A DNA stretch of 16,488 bases from Bacillota bacterium (GTDB lineage: Bacteria > Bacillota > UBA4882 > UBA8346): assembly GCA_023436305.1 (NCBI GenBank), contig JAEZJQ010000006.1:1-16488 (forward strand), read 5' to 3'. The notes under the pieces were generated by a model that saw only the letters and a program-made list of their open reading frames with translations, ran no database searches and was not told where the DNA came from. The translations under genes and the position numbers were made by a program. Positions 1 through 6,440 of this stretch are shown here, piece after piece (position 1 is the first letter of the stretch; each line of letters opens with the position of its first letter).

Positions 1-1
1 C

Positions 2-362
2 GATGAGATAAAATCCATTTTCAAGGCCGGTAATGGGTTTATTCCCTTTATCGATAAGGCTTACAACGTTGTAAACGCCCACCCGGAGATCCTGCCCAGT
101 GTCTTTAATGTGGAGGAATTTAAGAAAAGATTACCAGCTTGCCAAGAATCTTACCCTCATCGTCAACCAGATAAACGAACTGGCCGAAAGCATCCAAAAA
201 ACGAATACCGCAGTAAATAGCGACGCCCTGGCCGCGTCTTTGGATGTCTACGCGGCGGTCAAACAAAACCGGGACAAAGTCCCGGGGCTGAATGTGGTTG
301 CCGATGAAATGGGCGTTTTCTTCCAAAGGCCAACAAGAAAGAGCGCGCCGCCCACGGCTTAG
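2..362 (+). pseudogene. 5'-truncated, apparently frameshifted gene for a small helical protein of unknown function
   Basis: The reading frame from base 2 encodes a natural-looking segment (DEIKSIFKAGNGFIPFIDKA, then a stretch ending VEEFKK) but runs into nonsense after about base 128 and stops near 215. The neighbouring frame takes over (DYQLAKNLTLIVNQINELAE onwards) and ends at 362. Deleting one A from the AAAA run at 125-128 joins the two halves into one continuous helical protein of at least 119 residues. The later half could start alone at GTG 99, but that gives a less natural N-terminus. From memory the joined sequence resembles a widespread uncharacterised family of small helical proteins with a late PGxxxV motif; I cannot name it. 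The upstream end lies outside the window. The cause may be a true mutation, a homopolymer sequencing error, or a +1 recoding site. Confidence 0.55.
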
Positions 363-409
363 ATATTTTAAACTATTGGATCGACTGTAAGCCGGTAAGG
401 ATCGACGGC

Positions 410-724
410 GGGTCGAAAATGATTGATAATGAGTCGGTAATGATTGACAGTTAGTCGATTGTTATTGACAATGAGTCGATAATGATCGGCAACGAGTCGA
501 TCATGATCGGCAGTTAGTCAATTGGTATTGACAATGAGCCGATAATGATCGGCAACGAGTCGATCATGATCGGCAGTTAGTCAATTGGTATTGACAATCG
601 GTCGATCATGATCGGCAACGAGTCGATCATGATCGGCAGTTAGTCGATTGTTATTGACAATGAGTCGATAATGATCGGCAACGAGTCGATAATGTTTGAT
701 GGCGAGTCAATTCGGAGTGATTTT
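410..724. repeat. 21-bp tandem repeat array, 15 units, with 63-bp higher-order period
   Basis: Fifteen consecutive 21-bp units fill exactly 315 bp. Typical units begin GAGTCGAT and carry ATGATCGGC. Three unit types alternate, giving a 63-bp period (473-535, 536-598, 599-661, then a decaying copy). Many units contain dyads: CGATCATGATCG is a perfect 12-bp palindrome at 498-509, 561-572, 603-614 and 624-635, and the units at 515 and 578 contain GTCAAT-TGGT-ATTGAC. Read in the frame of the unit, the array encodes heptapeptides like ESIMIGN, but every third unit has TAG where others have GAG, so it is not one intact gene. The outermost copies are the most diverged, as expected for an ageing array. 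Confidence 0.93.
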
Positions 725-885
725 AAGTCATGGGACAATTCGGAATGATAATTGGCTGGCCCGGATGCGTGAAATGTTGCAATAAAGGATTTCCACCGGC
801 CCAGGATAAAACGGTCTGTGGTAGTTTTTCTCCTGGAGGTTTGCTTACTTGCGAAAGGCTGTCGCGCGCGCGAGTTGATGATGGG

Positions 886-1209
886 GGCCTAAAAACGACC
901 TAACCCCCCCAGCCCCCTTCCCTCGGTGGGTGATTTTGGCTGATATTCGGAGGGAAGGGGGAGCGGCGTTGCTGATGTTCGGAGGGAAGGGGGAGCGGCG
1001 TTGCTGATGTTCGGAGGGAAGAGGGAGCGGCGTTGCTGATGTTCGGAGGGAAGGGGGAGTCGGCTTGGCTGGTGTTCGGATGTTCGGAGGGAAGAGGGAG
1101 GTTTCCCGAATAGCCGGGATATTTTAACGAAGTTCTTCTCCCCTTCCCTCCGGATTGAGCAGAACAATTTCACCGAGGGAAGGGGGCGGGGGATAGGTGG
1201 GTTCTTAGC
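886..1209. mobile_element. MITE-like element with imperfect ~40-bp terminal inverted repeats
   Basis: The left end (886-928) and the inverted right end (1171-1209) match over about 40 bases with small gaps. The best block is GCCCCCTTCCCTCGGTG at 912-928 and its exact reverse complement at 1171-1187. The outer parts also pair (GGCCTAA... with the complement of ...TTAGCC). There is no transposase inside. The one long minus-strand frame across it (889-1173) is a Ser/Pro/Arg-rich product of the internal repeats and looks spurious. The 160 bases between the 21-bp array and this element show nothing recognisable. No target-site duplication is obvious. Confidence 0.65.
937..1064. repeat. 32-bp tandem repeats inside the inverted-repeat element
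   Basis: Four 32-bp units (937, 969, 1001, 1033) share the core TTCGGAGGGAAGGGGGAG followed by CGGCG. A partial, internally duplicated fifth copy runs to about 1100. The GGGAAGGGGG core is the same as that of the element's terminal inverted repeats, so the array probably arose by duplication of terminal sequence. Confidence 0.88.
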
Positions 1210-1368
1210 CTTGTTTCTGGTAGGGCGTCATCCAGCTTGATGAAGCTTATTTCGGTGGGCCGAATGGTAAACAGGGGCGTGGTACTGAAAAAGCTGTTGC
1301 CTTTGTTGCGGTTTCAACTGCCATATCAGCGGATAATCAAGCCACGTTTTAAAGAAGAATAAAGAAAG

Positions 1369-1400
1369 ACTATCGTTAAGGTTGAAACGATAGTTTTTTT
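1369..1400 (+). terminator. Rho-independent terminator, possibly bidirectional
   Basis: ACTATCGTT (1369-1377) pairs perfectly with AACGATAGT (1386-1394) around an 8-base loop and is followed by a T run to 1400. On the plus strand it would end any transcript leaving the element region, including a possible short frame ending at 1362. Read on the minus strand it is followed by CTTTCTTTATT, so it could also stop transcripts from the LysM gene ending at 1539. Confidence 0.75.
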
Positions 1401-1538
1401 AGTACGGCATGCAATTTATTTGGGGTAGAAGGAGAGGAAGAATCTCCTTGATTTTATGCTAAAAATATTGTTTCGGGCGACGCCGTAAGCAGTTGTTTAA
1501 ATACGACACCGAAATCCAATACACCTGACAAATGTTAA

Positions 1539-2189
1539 TCAATAGACCGGTAGACAAATAACCTGGCCAATCCGGAGAGGTATCCCAAAGTTAATAAAAG
1601 GGTTGGTAGCGATGATGGCGTCGATTGAAATGCCGAACTGGGCAGCTATACTATAGAGAGAATCACCTGGTTGTACTGCATATGGCGTTGCTCCAGCAGG
1701 GCAAGCAACCGGCGACGGATAGTAAGGATAATACGGTTGAAATGGCGGTCGAAATGGTGGTCGAAATGGTGGTCGAAACGGCGGTCGAGTCGGCCGTCGA
1801 GGTGGCCGTCTAAATTCTGGCCGGCGTTCTCCCGGACGTTGTCCTGGGCGTTCTCCCGGACGTTGCCCTGGGCGTTCTTCTGGACGTTCTTCTGGGCGTT
1901 CTCCCGGGCGTTCTCCCGGGCGTTCTCCCGGACGTTCTCCTGGACGTTCTCCTGGACGTTCATCCGGGCGCTGCAAAGTTTGCGCCGATGAAGGAACGGG
2001 TATCAAAATAACCTGCCCGATTTGCAAATTGTAAGGGTCAACATCAGGATTGGCCTCCATGAGCTCATCTACCGTAATATCATATTGGCCGGATAGATTC
2101 CAAAATGTATCACCCGGTTGGATGGTATATTCAATCAATTCATAATCGAATTCGGAATCGAATTCAGAATCGAATTCAGAATCATTCAT
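1539..2189 (-). CDS. Two-LysM protein with GERP and RPPF repeat linker (putative spore-envelope protein)
   Basis: The protein has 216 residues. An acidic SEFD triplicate at the N-terminus is followed by LysM 1 (about 21-65, YTIQPGDTFWNL...GQVILIPV). A linker of about twelve ERP-type tetrads (about 74-122) and about four FRPP repeats (about 126-153) leads to LysM 2 (about 170-216, ending GQVICLPVY). LysM binds N-acetylglucosamine polymers such as peptidoglycan. No signal peptide or membrane segment is seen, which fits a mother-cell-made spore coat or cortex protein in the manner of SafA. I chose ATG 2187-2189 over an in-frame GTG at 2196-2198, because that GTG is part of the Shine-Dalgarno GAGGTGA 6 nt upstream. 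The linker is basic and proline-rich. It is paralogous to the next minus-strand gene, and both carry the same promoter motif. Spore location is inference. Confidence 0.9.
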   Translation of the reverse strand: MNDSEFDSEFDSEFDYELIEYTIQPGDTFWNLSGQYDITVDELMEANPDVDPYNLQIGQVILIPVPSSAQTLQRPDERPGERPGERPGERPGERPGERPEERPEERPGQRPGERPGQRPGERRPEFRRPPRRPTRPPFRPPFRPPFRPPFQPYYPYYPSPVACPAGATPYAVQPGDSLYSIAAQFGISIDAIIATNPFINFGIPLRIGQVICLPVY

Positions 2190-2227
2190 TCTTTTCACCT
2201 CGTTTTTTCTTAAGTTGTTTCTAAGTT

Positions 2228-2255
2228 TAATATATGTATCAATGCTAAAATCCGT
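2228..2255 (-). promoter_or_regulatory. Candidate sigmaK-type promoter of the first LysM gene
   Basis: On the minus strand, CATATATTA (2228-2236) matches the sigmaK -10 consensus CATAnnnTA. An AC (2254-2255) lies 17 nt upstream, as expected for the -35. The spacer includes GATTTTAGCAT, which is also present at the same position upstream of the second LysM gene. The conserved block between two otherwise different upstream regions is the main support. The sigma assignment follows from B. subtilis consensus knowledge. Confidence 0.55.
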
Positions 2256-2324
2256 TTTAAGCCTTAAGCATAATTCATCATCAAAACCTGAAATTCATCC
2301 ACCATGAAAATAATTGTAAAATAG

Positions 2325-2362
2325 AAAAGACTATGGTTTTTTACGATAAACGATAGTCTTTT
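2325..2362 (-). terminator. Terminator downstream of the second LysM gene
   Basis: AAAAGACTAT (2325-2334) pairs with ATAGTCTTTT (2353-2362). The stem is A/T-rich at its base, so a U-rich tail is produced in either direction. It lies 40 bases past the LysM stop at 2403. The hairpin resembles the one at 1369-1400 in carrying ACTAT/ATAGT arms. Confidence 0.7.
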
Positions 2363-2402
2363 CGCAATGAGACAATTTATGTTGCGTATACCTGCTTGCA
2401 AG

Positions 2403-2876
2403 CTACCGGAAAGGTACGCAAATAACCTGCCCAACCTGAAGGAAGTAAAGATTAATATTGGGGTTACTGGCGGCGATCGCACCAAACGGAACCCCAAACC
2501 GGCCAGCTATTCGATAAATACTGTCACCCGGTTGAACCGTATAAAACCTTCCTCCGGGACAAAATGCCGGCCGGAATGGCGGCCGGAATGGCGGCCGGAT
2601 TGGCGCCGGTCTAAACGGGGGGCGCCGTCTGCGCTCAGGTCTACGCATGGGCTCCCGTCTGCGTTGGGAAAATTCCACCGGATCCTCCATCCAAGTCGAT
2701 GGAGGATCCCCCGGCACATAAATAACTTGCCCAACATATAAATTATTGGGATCAACTCCGGGGTTTGCGGCCATAATATCTTCTGCAGTCGTATCATATT
2801 GGTCGGCCAAATCCCAAATTGTATCATCAGTTTGGATGATATAAGGAAATGTTTCTTGACTATAATTTGAAGACAT
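2403..2876 (-). CDS. Two-LysM protein with Arg/Pro-rich linker (putative spore-envelope protein)
   Basis: The protein has 157 residues. LysM 1 is at about 12-54 (YIIQTDDTIWDLADQYDTTA onward to GQVIYVP). A basic RRPERRRRPP/RPPF linker spans about 60-105. LysM 2 is at about 112-157 (FYTVQPGDSIYRIAGRFGVP onward to GQVICVPFR). It shares domain order, a linker of the same style and the GQVIC ending with the neighbouring LysM protein, so the two are paralogues by local duplication with divergent linkers. ATG 2874-2876 is preferred over the in-frame upstream GTG (2883-2885) because GAGGTGA is the ribosome binding site. There is no signal peptide or transmembrane helix. It probably binds cortex or cell-wall glycan from the mother-cell side; this is inferred from family and neighbours. 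Confidence 0.9.
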   Translation of the reverse strand: MSSNYSQETFPYIIQTDDTIWDLADQYDTTAEDIMAANPGVDPNNLYVGQVIYVPGDPPSTWMEDPVEFSQRRREPMRRPERRRRPPFRPAPIRPPFRPPFRPAFCPGGRFYTVQPGDSIYRIAGRFGVPFGAIAASNPNINLYFLQVGQVICVPFR

Positions 2877-2917
2877 TCTCTTCACCTCGTTTGATTTTAT
2901 CGGATTGTTTTGTTATA

Positions 2918-2945
2918 TAGACTATGAATCTATGCTAAAATCTGC
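2918..2945 (-). promoter_or_regulatory. Candidate sigmaK-type promoter of the second LysM gene
   Basis: On the minus strand, CATAGTCTA (2918-2926) fits CATAnnnTA. It is preceded by GATTTTAGCATAGATT, nearly identical to the spacer upstream of the other LysM gene. The -35 AC is less clear: the nearest AC sits 19 nt upstream rather than 17. The start codon lies about 40 nt downstream. Confidence 0.5.
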
Positions 2946-3127
2946 GTCAGGCAAAAGGCATGATTTAGTAATTAGTCCGATGTGACAATGTCATATAAGT
3001 CAAGATACCATCATTTATCGCGCAAAGTTATCATTGAAAGTTTACAATGCAAATCTTCATTTGAGAGGTTCATAGGAAAAGGGAGTTTCATATAATAATC
3101 CCATCCACTTTACCGATACATATCCTT

Positions 3128-3148
3128 CCGGTTTAGGCAGCAAACCGG
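3128..3148 (+). other. Hairpin in the leader of the glucosaminidase gene
   Basis: CCGGTTT (3128-3134) pairs with AAACCGG (3142-3148), followed by TTTCTATTT, ending about 20 bases before the ribosome binding site AGGAG. It looks like a weak terminator or attenuator. The rest of the 304-base gap (2877-3180) holds the minus-strand LysM promoter and a CATATAATA (3089-3097) that fits a sigmaK -10 but lacks a clear -35; I see nothing else there. Confidence 0.45.
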
Positions 3149-3180
3149 TTTCTATTTAAATAAAAAAATCAGGAGTCCCA

Positions 3181-3672
3181 ATGACGAAAATAGAATTTAT
3201 TAACGGGTTAAACCGGGCTTCCAATGAAGCTCTCGCGAAAGGAGCGCTTTTTAATAAGACGGTAGTTTTTGCTCAAGCCGCCTTGGAGTGTAATTGGGGG
3301 AATACAGAATTAGCCCAAAAGGCAAATAATCTGTTTTCAATCAAGGCCGGGAACTCATGGAAAGGAGAAACCATCTGGTTACCGGGTACCGAATGGCATT
3401 ATCAATACGGATGGTTCAATTCATTGATTGAGTGGAGAAAATATTCGAATTGGACTGAATGCATCCTTGATTACGCCAAAATAATTGCCGGGTTTTCTTG
3501 GTATAAAGATGCTTTGGAGTTTTTGGACGATGCAAATATGTTTTTAAAAAGTATTTTACCGACTAACTCCGAGCCGGGATGGGCGACTGATCCTGAATAT
3601 CATCATAAAATCTTGAAAATTGCGTCTGAAATCGAATCATACGGTGGGCCGAAATGGAATGAAAGCACTTGA
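3181..3672 (+). CDS. Glucosaminidase-domain protein (GH73-like N-acetylglucosaminidase)
   Basis: The whole 163-residue protein is one GH73/glucosaminidase domain, the family of FlgJ and LytD catalytic domains that cut the glycan strand of peptidoglycan. The catalytic Glu is E36 in AALECNWGNTELAQ, the usual A-L-E-(S/T)-x-W-G motif. It is followed by NNLFSIKA (about 49-56) and the EWRKY segment with downstream D-Y that normally closes the fold. There is no signal peptide, so it would act inside the cell that makes it, for example the mother cell on the forespore wall, or be released by lysis. The start ATG has AGGAG five bases upstream. It lies between LysM genes and a SPOCS gene, which suggests a role at the spore envelope. 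A phage-remnant lysin is the alternative, but no phage genes are nearby. Confidence 0.87.
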   Translation: MTKIEFINGLNRASNEALAKGALFNKTVVFAQAALECNWGNTELAQKANNLFSIKAGNSWKGETIWLPGTEWHYQYGWFNSLIEWRKYSNWTECILDYAKIIAGFSWYKDALEFLDDANMFLKSILPTNSEPGWATDPEYHHKILKIASEIESYGGPKWNEST

Positions 3673-3692
3673 GTGGCTGCCGGCATATACTA
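3667..3692 (+). promoter_or_regulatory. Possible sigmaK-type promoter for the SPOCS gene
   Basis: CATATACTA (3684-3692) fits CATAnnnTA, with AC (3667-3668) 15 nt upstream. It lies just after the glucosaminidase stop and would give a leader of about 95 nt containing the hairpin at 3748-3772. Chance occurrence in this AT-rich sequence is possible. Confidence 0.33.
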
Positions 3693-3747
3693 TACCAGCA
3701 TTTTTCAAAACTTTTTTAAAACGATTCAAACTAAGCTTTTTTTGAAT

Positions 3748-3772
3748 GTTCGGCAGCAAAGGCTGCCTGAAC
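3748..3772 (+). other. Stable hairpin immediately upstream of the SPOCS-gene ribosome binding site
   Basis: GTTC+GGCAGC (3748-3757) pairs with GCTGCC-T-GAAC (3762-3772) around an AAAG loop, with one bulged T. The Shine-Dalgarno AAAGGAGGT begins six bases later. There is no T tail, so it is not a terminator. It could protect the 5' end of the mRNA or affect translation start. Confidence 0.6.
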
Positions 3773-3793
3773 GAACGAAAGGAGGTAAGCATA

Positions 3794-6202
3794 ATGAATA
3801 TCGATAATCTTCAAGCAAATGAACTTACGGCGGAAGATCTTGAAACGGAAACCGTCATCGAGAAACCGAAAAAATTGCGTAAAAAACGAGCCAAAGCAGT
3901 TAAGACTGAACTTCAAACGATTCCGGCGACAGCCGACGCCGATAGCGAAGAACCATCCAAAACAGCTGTTCGGGCCAATTCAAAACCCAAAAAGGCGAGA
4001 TCCGGCAGGAAAAAGAAGGCTATGTCCTACCAAAAGACCAAACCGGAGCCGGATTCAACTATATCTATAGATTACCTTCCACGCTTGGAACCCGGCTTTT
4101 TGGGTCAGACGGGGGTCGGAGACGTGAAAGTGGAGGTTTTATCAAAAATACCGGTGGATGTAGATTTACTCAATACCAGTCAATCAATGCCGGATGAGGT
4201 GGCGGTCTCTCAGTTGGATTCCCAGACGGTTTCCAAAACACCCTCTCCGATTGTCCCGAATGGACAAATGAAGTTTAATAAGCAGGTGACCACGAATCAA
4301 AATGTGGTTTTACCGCTGGCGGCGGTTAAAGTACGGAATGTAGTCGCCAAAGCAGTCAATCTGGTAGCGGAAATCATTCCCAATAAAGTCATCGTCCAGG
4401 GTGTCATCCATGAACAGCTTTTCTTTGTCGGAACTGACGGCATCGTTCATCACCTGGCCGGCGATATTCCATTCAGCACTTTTTTGGATATCCCGGGAGT
4501 TCTACCCGGGATGAATGCCCAAGTAACCGCTGTTATTGAAGAGATCATCACCGAAGTGGCAACTGATGGATTGAGTATCCTGAAAAAAATTATTATCGAG
4601 GTCTTCGTCAAGATAACCGAAACCCTCCAGGGGAATTTGGAATTAGGTAACGGTCCCCGGTTACTGCTTGCGCAAGTTGCCGGTGAAAATTCGGCGCAAA
4701 CCCTGATTGAAGACGAGGTTGAGCTGTTTACTCCCGCTTTGAAAATTGATGAAATTACCGGAACCATTCGAGATGTGACCGTGGAAATCATTAACGATAA
4801 AGTCATCGTTCAAGGGATCTTACATAAACAGATCTTTTTCGTGGATACTGCCAATTTAGAGCGCCATCAAGCGGAGGATAGCCCTTTCAGCCTGTTCGTG
4901 GATATCCCGGGTGTGGCGCCGGGAATGAATGCCGAGGTACAACCGCGGATTGAAACCATCATCTTTAACCTGATATCCCCGGCCACCCTCCGCCAAAAAG
5001 CCGTTTTGGAATTCTTCGTGAAAGTCACTGAAAATGTAGAACAACAAGTCACCGTGGGCGCCGGTCCATTGTTTAAGGTGGAGGAATTTATCGGTGAAAA
5101 TACGGTTCAGGATCTGTTAGAAAGTGTTATTACTCTAAATGTGCCGGCCGTCAAAGTACGGGAGATCGTCGCCAAACTTCAGGATCTTACCACCCATGTA
5201 ATCCATGACAAAGTAATCGTCCAAGGCACGATCCACAAGCAGATCTTCTTTATCGGCACGGATAATATTGAGCGTCATCAAGCGGAAGATATTCCATTCT
5301 CTGTGTTCCTGGATATCCCGGGAGCGACGCCGGGGGATAATGTACATCTCGACTCTAGAATTGAAGCGATCTTTTTTGAATTAACATCCACTACTACCTT
5401 GCGGCAAAAAGTAATTATCTCCATCCACGCCATTATCACCCGTGAAGTCCAGCTTAATCTGGTTTTAGGCGCCGGCCCGCTCTTCAGATTGGAACAAGTA
5501 GTGGGTGAAAATACCAAACAGGTTTTGGTGGTCCACCGGGAAAATATTCCAATCGTCACCCCGATTGTAGTTCAAAGTGGCTCTGTAATTTTTCCCACGG
5601 ACGAGATTATTGGCCGTCAACAAATTATTGTTAGAAATACCGTTAAACTGCCGGAACCGGCGAGTGAAATCAAAAATATTCAAGCCACCGTTGATAATGT
5701 GACTTTTAATGTGGTTACCGATGGAGTTGTTGTTGCGGGCCGGGTTGATAAGACGGTAAATTATATTGGAACCGATAATATCGTCAAAACCGTTGGCGAG
5801 GAAGTACCATTTTCAATCCTGGTAAGCATCCCGAGCATAACTTCCGCTCAAGTAAACAATGTCACGGTGGTCGTGGAGAACATTTCATTCAGTTTAAACC
5901 CAACCCAAGCGGCGGTGACCCAAAATATCGTTTTACTGGCGTCCGTCTTTGGTACAATACTGCCGGATTCACCGTTTAACATAGTTACTGATGTTTCCGG
6001 TCCCGGCGTCACTGAAACTAAAGTCCTGGTTGAAGGCATGAAATTAACACCGAACGGCGCCTTATTTCAACAGTTTGAAGTGGTCACCGATGTTTCTAGT
6101 CCCAAAATTGCCGGAGTTACTAAACAAACGGTGTTGCTGCAAAGAGCCGGCGAACCTGTGCCAATGCCTATTACTGTAGTTACCGATGTACGGGTGGCGT
6201 AG
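3794..6202 (+). CDS. Four-repeat SPOCS/DUF3794 protein, SipL/SpoVID-type spore-envelope protein without LysM
   Basis: The protein has 802 residues. ATG 3794 is the start because a near-perfect AAAGGAGGT lies seven bases upstream; an in-frame ATG at 3746 would run through the leader hairpin. Residues 1 to about 95 are Lys/Arg/Glu-rich and disordered (KKLRKKRAK, KPKKARSGRKKK). Four SPOCS repeats begin near 178, 316, 453 and 624, spaced 138, 137 and 171. Each has a K(V)IVQG.(I/L)H(K/E)Q(I/L)FF core and a D-I-P-G segment; the fourth is divergent (VVVAGRVDKTVNYIGTDN). The C-terminus holds three VVTDV-like motifs. I see no Cys or Trp. SPOCS domains occur in SipL, which binds SpoIVA, and in SpoVID, where they organise spore coat assembly, usually with a C-terminal LysM. 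Here LysM is missing, while LysM-only proteins sit next door. The exact role is inference. Confidence 0.9.
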   Translation: MNIDNLQANELTAEDLETETVIEKPKKLRKKRAKAVKTELQTIPATADADSEEPSKTAVRANSKPKKARSGRKKKAMSYQKTKPEPDSTISIDYLPRLEPGFLGQTGVGDVKVEVLSKIPVDVDLLNTSQSMPDEVAVSQLDSQTVSKTPSPIVPNGQMKFNKQVTTNQNVVLPLAAVKVRNVVAKAVNLVAEIIPNKVIVQGVIHEQLFFVGTDGIVHHLAGDIPFSTFLDIPGVLPGMNAQVTAVIEEIITEVATDGLSILKKIIIEVFVKITETLQGNLELGNGPRLLLAQVAGENSAQTLIEDEVELFTPALKIDEITGTIRDVTVEIINDKVIVQGILHKQIFFVDTANLERHQAEDSPFSLFVDIPGVAPGMNAEVQPRIETIIFNLISPATLRQKAVLEFFVKVTENVEQQVTVGAGPLFKVEEFIGENTVQDLLESVITLNVPAVKVREIVAKLQDLTTHVIHDKVIVQGTIHKQIFFIGTDNIERHQAEDIPFSVFLDIPGATPGDNVHLDSRIEAIFFELTSTTTLRQKVIISIHAIITREVQLNLVLGAGPLFRLEQVVGENTKQVLVVHRENIPIVTPIVVQSGSVIFPTDEIIGRQQIIVRNTVKLPEPASEIKNIQATVDNVTFNVVTDGVVVAGRVDKTVNYIGTDNIVKTVGEEVPFSILVSIPSITSAQVNNVTVVVENISFSLNPTQAAVTQNIVLLASVFGTILPDSPFNIVTDVSGPGVTETKVLVEGMKLTPNGALFQQFEVVTDVSSPKIAGVTKQTVLLQRAGEPVPMPITVVTDVRVA

Positions 6203-6296
6203 GGCCAACGTAAGGGGTAATTGTGAATCCAGCGAATGGCGTATAGCGTCCAGATTGAAAACAGAGCCTTAATTGTACGTATAGAATTATGGATAG

Positions 6297-6337
6297 AACC
6301 GTGAAGTAACAATTTTTCACGGTTTATTTTTATTTTA
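6297..6337 (+). terminator. Rho-independent terminator of the SPOCS gene
   Basis: AACCGTGAA (6297-6305) pairs perfectly with TTCACGGTT (6316-6324) around a ten-base loop and is followed by TATTTTTATTTT. It lies about 95 bases after the stop codon. Confidence 0.88.
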
Positions 6338-6440
6338 CTTCTATCCGTTGCCCTTCCAAGCATAATATTTATTAGCAAGCCGGATATAATACTAAACTTA
6401 ACGATATACCCAATGCCATACGCTAAAACGGAGGAGCGCC

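Noticed and set aside
410..724. CRISPR array
   Set aside because: The units are contiguous 21-bp repeats without unique spacers, and no cas genes are present.
410..724. Iteron-type replication origin
   Set aside because: No replication initiator gene or DnaA boxes were seen in the window. The repeat's dyads are kept as a finding, not as an origin.
889..1173. Minus-strand 94-residue frame rich in Ser, Pro, Leu and Arg
   Set aside because: It is the translation of the 32-bp repeats and inverted ends of the element; there is no ribosome binding site or recognisable domain.
1625..1991. Open frames on both strands overlapping the first LysM gene
   Set aside because: The 12-bp microrepeats keep all frames open. 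Only the frame giving two LysM domains has a good start and sensible protein.
2367..2741. Plus-strand 124-residue frame opposite the second LysM gene
   Set aside because: Shadow of the Arg/Pro-rich coding strand; no ribosome binding site and no domain.
3181..3672. Prophage endolysin as part of a phage remnant
   Set aside because: No holin, tail, capsid or integrase genes are nearby; the neighbours are spore-envelope genes.
6417..6425. CATACGCTA as a sigmaK -10 for the GDP-sugar gene
   Set aside because: It lies only five bases before the ribosome binding site, so the transcript would lack a usable leader.
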